Shown piece by piece: positions 5,549-8,302 of a stretch of 8,302 nucleotides of DNA. Source of the DNA: Aquificaceae bacterium (lineage in GTDB: Bacteria > Aquificota > Aquificia > Aquificales > Aquificaceae); NCBI GenBank assembly GCA_015490115.1, contig WFYM01000175.1:1-8302 (forward strand). Direction: 5' to 3'. The notes beneath the pieces were generated by a model, which was not told the DNA's origin, did no database searches, and saw only the letters and a list, made by a program, of their open reading frames with translations. Both the position numbers and the translations under genes were made by a program. The number at the start of each line of letters is the position of its first letter. Position 1 is the first letter of the stretch.

Positions 5549-7141
5549 GGCGTATATCTTCAAGCCCTCACCCCTTTCCCTCAGCTTTTTGTAGCTCTCT
5601 ATAGCCCTCAGCATGGCGTATCCCCCCCTAACGGTGGTCGTGTAGGGTATCCTGTGCTGGACAGCTGTCCTCCTTATGAAGTAGGCGTCGCTCACCTCCC
5701 TCTTCCCGGAAGGTGTGTTTATCACGAGGTGGACCTCACCGTTCTTCATCATGTCCACCACGTGGGGTCTTCCCTCGGAGATCTTGAGGACGTGCCTCGA
5801 AGGTATACCCTTACCGCTCAGGAACCTGTGGGTTCCGGTGGTTGCTAAGATAGAAAAGCCGAGCTTTATAAAGCCTTCCGCAAGATCAACCACCTTCTCT
5901 TTGTCCCTGTCAGCGACGCTTATGAAGACGTTTCCCTCGAGGGGTAGTCTGTTCCCGGCTGCGAGCTGAGCCTTGTAGAAGGCGAGTCCGAAGTCCTCGT
6001 CTATACCCATCACCTCACCGGTGCTTTTCATCTCGGGACCGAGGACCGGGTCCACCTCAGGGAACCTGTTCCACGGAAAGACCACTTCCTTTACGCTCCA
6101 TATCTTCGCATCTCTCCTCATGAAGTCGGAGCAAAAGTGGGCTTCTCCCTTTTCCAAGCGTTCGAACACTTCAGGGACGAGTTCCCTGAGTTTCCTTCCC
6201 ACACCCACCTTCGCAGCTATCTTTGCGAGGGGGTATCCTATCGTCTTGCTGACGAAGGGGACGGTCCTCGAAGCCCTCGGGTTCACCTCGAGTATGTAGA
6301 TCTCCCCGTTTGAAACAGCCATCTGGAGGTTTATGAGACCCTTTACCTGAAGGGCTTTCGCTATAAGCTTGGACTGGCGCTTCACCTCCTCGACCACCTC
6401 CTCTCTCAGGGAGTAAGGGGGTATTGAAGCTGCACTGTCTCCCGAATGAACCCCGGCTTCTTCTATATGCTCCATCACAGCACCTATGAGGACCTCCTCC
6501 CCGTCCGCGACCGCGTCCACGTCGAGTTCCACGCTGTCCTGAAGGTATTTGTCTATGAGTATGGGTCTCTCGTAGCTCACACTTACAGCCTCTTCGAGGT
6601 AAGCTTTCAGGTCCTCTTCGTCGTAAACTATCTTCATAGCCCTACCGCCGAGGACGTAGGAGGGTCTCACGAGGACAGGGTAGCCTATCTTTTCAGCTAC
6701 TTTGAGGGCTTCCTCGAGGCTCCTCGCTGTCCCGCTTTCAGGTTGTTTGAGACCGAGTTCTATGATGAGCCTCCTGAAGAGGTCCCTGTCCTCCGCCCTG
6801 TCTATGCTTTCGGGCTGTGTTCCCAGTATCCTCACACCCTCCTCCTTCAGCTGAAGGGCTATCTTGAGGGGAGTCTGACCCCCGAACTGGAGCATAACGC
6901 CGTCCGGTTTTTCCCTCTCTATTACCGCGAGGACGTGTTCGAGGACGACAGGCTCGAAATAGAGCTTGTCAGCGGTATCGTAGTCCGTCGAGACCGTCTC
7001 CGGGTTGCAGTTTATCATGACCGCTTCGTATCCCTCCTCTTGGACGCCGAAGACCGCATGGACGCAGGCGTAGTCGAACTCTATACCCTGACCTATGCGG
7101 TTAGGACCGCTCCCCAGTATGAGGACCTTACCCTTCTTCAT
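5522..7141 (-). CDS. carB2: Carbamoyl-phosphate synthase large chain, C-terminal half (split CarB)
   Basis: This is the second half of CarB as a separate 539-residue protein; the usual single chain is about 1,070 residues. In the full enzyme this half phosphorylates carbamate to carbamoyl phosphate and binds allosteric effectors, feeding pyrimidine and arginine synthesis. Visible parts are the pre-ATP-grasp start KVLILGSGPNRIGQGIEFDY (5-24), NCNPETVSTDYDTADKLYFEP (44-64), the ATP-grasp region with RPSYVLGGRAM (159-169) and LEVNPRASRTVPF (284-296) holding metal and ATP ligands, and an MGS-like regulatory domain (about 402-539) with TTGT (434-437) and INTPSGK (474-480). The ATG with AAGGAG six bases upstream (7148-7153) proves an independent start rather than a fragment. 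Aquifex aeolicus is known to have carB1 and carB2 apart. The N-terminal half and carA are not in this window. The stop lies inside lipA on the opposite strand. Confidence 0.95.
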   Translation of the reverse strand: MKKGKVLILGSGPNRIGQGIEFDYACVHAVFGVQEEGYEAVMINCNPETVSTDYDTADKLYFEPVVLEHVLAVIEREKPDGVMLQFGGQTPLKIALQLKEEGVRILGTQPESIDRAEDRDLFRRLIIELGLKQPESGTARSLEEALKVAEKIGYPVLVRPSYVLGGRAMKIVYDEEDLKAYLEEAVSVSYERPILIDKYLQDSVELDVDAVADGEEVLIGAVMEHIEEAGVHSGDSAASIPPYSLREEVVEEVKRQSKLIAKALQVKGLINLQMAVSNGEIYILEVNPRASRTVPFVSKTIGYPLAKIAAKVGVGRKLRELVPEVFERLEKGEAHFCSDFMRRDAKIWSVKEVVFPWNRFPEVDPVLGPEMKSTGEVMGIDEDFGLAFYKAQLAAGNRLPLEGNVFISVADRDKEKVVDLAEGFIKLGFSILATTGTHRFLSGKGIPSRHVLKISEGRPHVVDMMKNGEVHLVINTPSGKREVSDAYFIRRTAVQHRIPYTTTVRGGYAMLRAIESYKKLRERGEGLKIYALQDLHSSV

Positions 7142-7401
7142 AAATCTCTCCTTCCGGTTCTCAGGAAGTTCTCGAGCCTCCTCACCGAACTCAAGAAAGA
7201 GCTTGAGACAACGTAGAGGGTGTAGAAAGCTCCACCGATCAAGGAAGCGACAGCTAAGAACCTGAAGGTCTCAAGCTCTAAGAAGGGATACCTGGAGCTG
7301 AGGTTGAAAGGGTAGCCCGTAAGGAGGAGGTATACCGAGCCTGCGAGGACAAAAGCGAGGACCACGTAGTCGAAAAGACCTGCCCTTTCCTCCCTCTTCA
7401 T
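7138..7401 (-). CDS. Small two-helix membrane protein of unknown function
   Basis: I do not recognise the family. The 87 residues form a basic, cytoplasmic-looking N-terminus (MKREER), a first hydrophobic helix at about residues 11-30, a short polar linker with PFNLSSRYPFLE (31-42), a second helix at about 46-70, and a basic tail (SSVRRLENFLRTGRRDL). The expected topology is a hairpin with both ends inside. The start at 7401 is well supported by GGAGG five bases upstream (7407-7411). Its TGA overlaps the carB2 ATG in an ATGA, so the two are translationally coupled and presumably cotranscribed from the 7402-7439 spacer. Coupling to carB2 may be a packing accident; nothing in the sequence ties it to carbamoyl-phosphate metabolism. 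Confidence 0.8.
   Translation of the reverse strand: MKREERAGLFDYVVLAFVLAGSVYLLLTGYPFNLSSRYPFLELETFRFLAVASLIGGAFYTLYVVSSSFLSSVRRLENFLRTGRRDL
7148..7153 (-). promoter_or_regulatory. Strong ribosome binding site of carB2
   Basis: AAGGAG on the minus strand lies six bases before the carB2 ATG at 7141, inside the end of the small membrane protein gene. It shows that the split CarB half has its own efficient translation start, despite the overlapping upstream stop codon. Confidence 0.8.
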
Positions 7402-7439
7402 GTCACCCTCCCTTCTATTTTATGGTTTCATTTTAGCAT
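7402..7439. promoter_or_regulatory. 38-bp divergent promoter region between the small membrane protein and comF
   Basis: The spacer contains ATTTTA twice, at 7417-7422 and 7430-7435, 13 bases apart. On the minus strand these read TAAAAT, close to a -10 box. The one at 7430-7435 would give a leader of about 20 bases that includes the GGAGG site of the membrane protein. On the plus strand TATTTT (7416-7421) could serve comF with a short leader and no Shine-Dalgarno. No clear -35 hexamer was found on either strand, so the assignment is tentative. Confidence 0.4.
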
Positions 7440-8087
7440 ATGCTCGGGAGGGTTTTGGACCTTCTCCGTCTATCGGAGGGAACGTGTGTCCTTTGCGGTT
7501 CCCTTGCGGATTCGGAGGATCAAGGTTTCGTCTGCGAAAGCTGTCTCGGGAGTATAGAGCCTGAAAGGGTCGGGGTTGACAAAGACCTTGGTCCAGTCAA
7601 AGGGTATAGGGTCTTCGGAAGGTATGGAGGCTCCGTCGGTGAGATCATAAAGCTCGTCAAGTTCAAACAAGTCCTTCCGCTGGCGAGGCGTCTCGGTAAA
7701 GCCCTTTCACCTGATCTTAGAGCCTTCGTAAAAGAGGTGGAGCCTGAGGTTGTTACCTTCGTTCCCGTTCACATCTTCAGGCTATGGGGCAGGGGTTTTG
7801 ACCAGAACGAGGAGATGTTAAAAGGTGCGGGTGTGGAGTTTAAAAAGGTCCTCGTCAGGGTAAAGCACTCAAAACCCCTCGCTTCATGGAAGGGTGAGGA
7901 GAGAAGAAGGGTGGTTGCAGGCTCCTTCAGGGTGGCACCCTCGAAGCTTGGTGAGGTGAGAGGGAAGAGGATACTCGTCTTCGACGACGTCGTCACGACG
8001 GGAGCGACCGCGGTCTCGGTAGCCTCCGAACTTCTCTCCAGAGGAGCTAAGGAAGTTTTCTTTTACTTCGTCTCCTCCGAGGACTAA
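7440..8087 (+). CDS. comF: ComF-family zinc-ribbon phosphoribosyltransferase
   Basis: The 215-residue protein has the two-part ComF layout. An N-terminal four-cysteine zinc ribbon has CVLC (16-19) and CESC (32-35). A type I phosphoribosyltransferase domain follows, with the PRPP-binding loop FDDVVTTGAT (181-190). Between them are KLVKFKQ (71-77), FVPVHIFRLWGRGFDQNEEM (107-126), which is the ComF block usually read as VPVP...RGFNQ, and KHSKPLASWKGEERRRVVAGSF (142-163). ComF proteins act in the cytoplasm in uptake of transforming DNA, where ComF contacts helicases such as ComFA and PriA. GntX in E. coli is a relative, so a role in DNA uptake here is probable but not shown. The ATG at 7440 lacks a ribosome site, yet the N-terminus MLGRVLDLL resembles the family start. 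The gene looks monocistronic. No T-rich terminator follows it. Confidence 0.88.
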   Translation: MLGRVLDLLRLSEGTCVLCGSLADSEDQGFVCESCLGSIEPERVGVDKDLGPVKGYRVFGRYGGSVGEIIKLVKFKQVLPLARRLGKALSPDLRAFVKEVEPEVVTFVPVHIFRLWGRGFDQNEEMLKGAGVEFKKVLVRVKHSKPLASWKGEERRRVVAGSFRVAPSKLGEVRGKRILVFDDVVTTGATAVSVASELLSRGAKEVFFYFVSSED

Positions 8088-8122
8088 AAGTTCACCAATG
8101 GCATAGAGTACCTTCGGCAAGA

Positions 8123-8134
8123 AATAGTTCTATT
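8123..8134. repeat. Near-palindrome AATAG-TT-CTATT
   Basis: A five-base inverted repeat with a two-base centre lies 36 bases after the comF stop. It is too weak, and lacks a T-run, to be called a terminator. Its core ATAGTTCTAT matches the core ATAGGTCTAT of the second palindrome at 8173-8186 in nine of ten positions, with centres 51 bp apart. That arrangement would suit a pair of protein-binding half-site palindromes, but chance similarity is possible. Confidence 0.45.
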
Positions 8135-8172
8135 AGTTAGGTAAAATGCTCGGCGCTTTGCTGGTTTATTCA

Positions 8173-8212
8173 GCATAGGTCTATGCAGACGGAGAGGTAG
8201 ACCTGTGTATGC
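8173..8212. repeat. Inverted repeats forming a bulged 11-bp stem or a compact palindrome
   Basis: Bases 8173-8186 read GCATAG-GT-CTATGC, a perfect six-base palindrome with a two-base centre. The same bases can instead pair further away: 8177-8183 (AGGTCTA) with 8198-8204 (TAGACCT), extended by 8173-8176 (GCAT) with 8209-8212 (ATGC) across a four-base bulge, closing a 14-base loop. A third option pairs 8159-8163 (TGCTG) with 8171-8175 (CAGCA). These pairings exclude one another, as in attenuators and switches, though no function is shown. Confidence 0.5.
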
Positions 8213-8225
8213 GGGTTTGACAGAT

Positions 8226-8262
8226 AGGAGGATTCGTGGATAGCTCAGGTGGTGTTAAGTAA
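8226..8262 (+). other. Perfect AGGAGG followed by a tiny ORF (leader-peptide-like)
   Basis: AGGAGG at 8226-8231 is followed after four bases by GTG GAT AGC TCA GGT GGT GTT AAG TAA (8236-8262), an eight-residue frame MDSSGGVK if GTG is read as Met. A strong ribosome site before so short a frame could mark a leader peptide, or the decayed start of a gene. It could also be coincidence. The spacing of four bases is a little short. Confidence 0.25.
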
Positions 8263-8302
8263 TACAAAAACCAAGATATACACGACTGATAAGGGTCTCT
8301 TG

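Larger units (their letters stand above)
8088..8302. other. 215-base gene-free tail with several inverted repeats
   Basis: No frame is convincingly coding on either strand. Every plus frame is interrupted within a few dozen bases, and the longest minus-strand run is about 39 codons with no family resemblance. G+C is about 43% by hand count, against the mid-50s in sampled genes. It contains two near-palindromes, a bulged 11-bp stem, a perfect TTGACA and an AGGAGG followed by a nine-codon frame including the stop. I could not match it to a known RNA. The stretch GGATAGCTCAGGTGGT resembles a tRNA D-arm, but no D-stem partner, T-arm or CCA follows. It may be the leader of a gene beyond the right edge. 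Confidence 0.6.

Noticed and set aside
6446..7216. Plus-strand open frame of 256 codons antisense to carB2
   Set aside because: It mirrors the carB2 codons, has a composition unlike a natural protein (many Tyr, Phe, Leu and Val in no domain pattern), and lacks a ribosome site.
8110..8120. CTTCGG tetraloop hairpin at about 8112
   Set aside because: Only the closing C-G pair forms. The next flanking bases (C and C) do not pair, so there is no stem.
8088..8140. Rho-independent terminator after comF
   Set aside because: The only nearby hairpin (8123-8134) has a five-base AT-rich stem and no T-run on the plus strand.
8230..8302. tRNA gene suggested by GGATAGCTCAGGTGGT
   Set aside because: The D-stem partner GAGC is missing after the loop, and no anticodon stem, TTCGAAT-type T-loop or CCA end follows in the window.
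1..8302. CRISPR array, insertion sequence, prophage or defence system
   Set aside because: No regularly spaced repeats, terminal inverted repeats with a transposase, integrase, nuclease or toxin-antitoxin pair could be seen. The coding content is housekeeping.

Overview
The window reads as a chromosomal segment from a thermophilic bacterium of the Aquificales, probably Aquificaceae. The main clue is a stand-alone C-terminal half of carbamoyl-phosphate synthetase large subunit (CarB). A split carB is known from Aquifex aeolicus. Other fitting features are an Aquifex-type BioW, an archaeal-type phosphoglycerate mutase, a tRNA selenouridine synthase, highly charged proteins and very tight gene packing. 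Genes sampled by hand are in the mid-50s % G+C, well above A. aeolicus, so a higher-GC relative is more likely. No species is claimed.

Layout: (1) Positions 1-4710 hold a minus-strand run of six genes read right to left: mnmH (tRNA 2-selenouridine synthase), a small TPR-like hypothetical, apgM (cofactor-independent phosphoglycerate mutase), mtnA (methylthioribose-1-phosphate isomerase), bioW (pimeloyl-CoA synthetase) and a DUF1461/Lit-like membrane protein that runs off the left edge. Every junction is an overlap or a gap of a few bases, so this looks like one operon of unrelated housekeeping functions. (2) lipA (lipoyl synthase) is on the plus strand and divergent from mnmH, with only 19 bp between the start codons. 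(3) A minus-strand pair follows: a small two-helix membrane protein and carB2, joined by an ATGA overlap. The 3' end of carB2 overlaps the 3' end of lipA by 27 bp. (4) comF (zinc-ribbon phosphoribosyltransferase) is on the plus strand and divergent from the small membrane protein across 38 bp. (5) The last 215 bases (8088-8302) contain no convincing gene and are AT-richer, at about 43% G+C by hand count. They carry several mutually exclusive inverted repeats and a strong Shine-Dalgarno before a tiny ORF.

Functionally the genes cover cofactor synthesis (biotin precursor, lipoate), pyrimidine/arginine precursor synthesis, glycolysis/gluconeogenesis, methionine salvage and tRNA wobble-base modification. 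I see no defence system, mobile element, CRISPR array, tRNA or rRNA. The most unusual points are the split carB, the extremely compressed gene junctions, a Lit-like lipoprotein-modifying candidate in a probable diderm, and the structured non-coding tail at the right edge.
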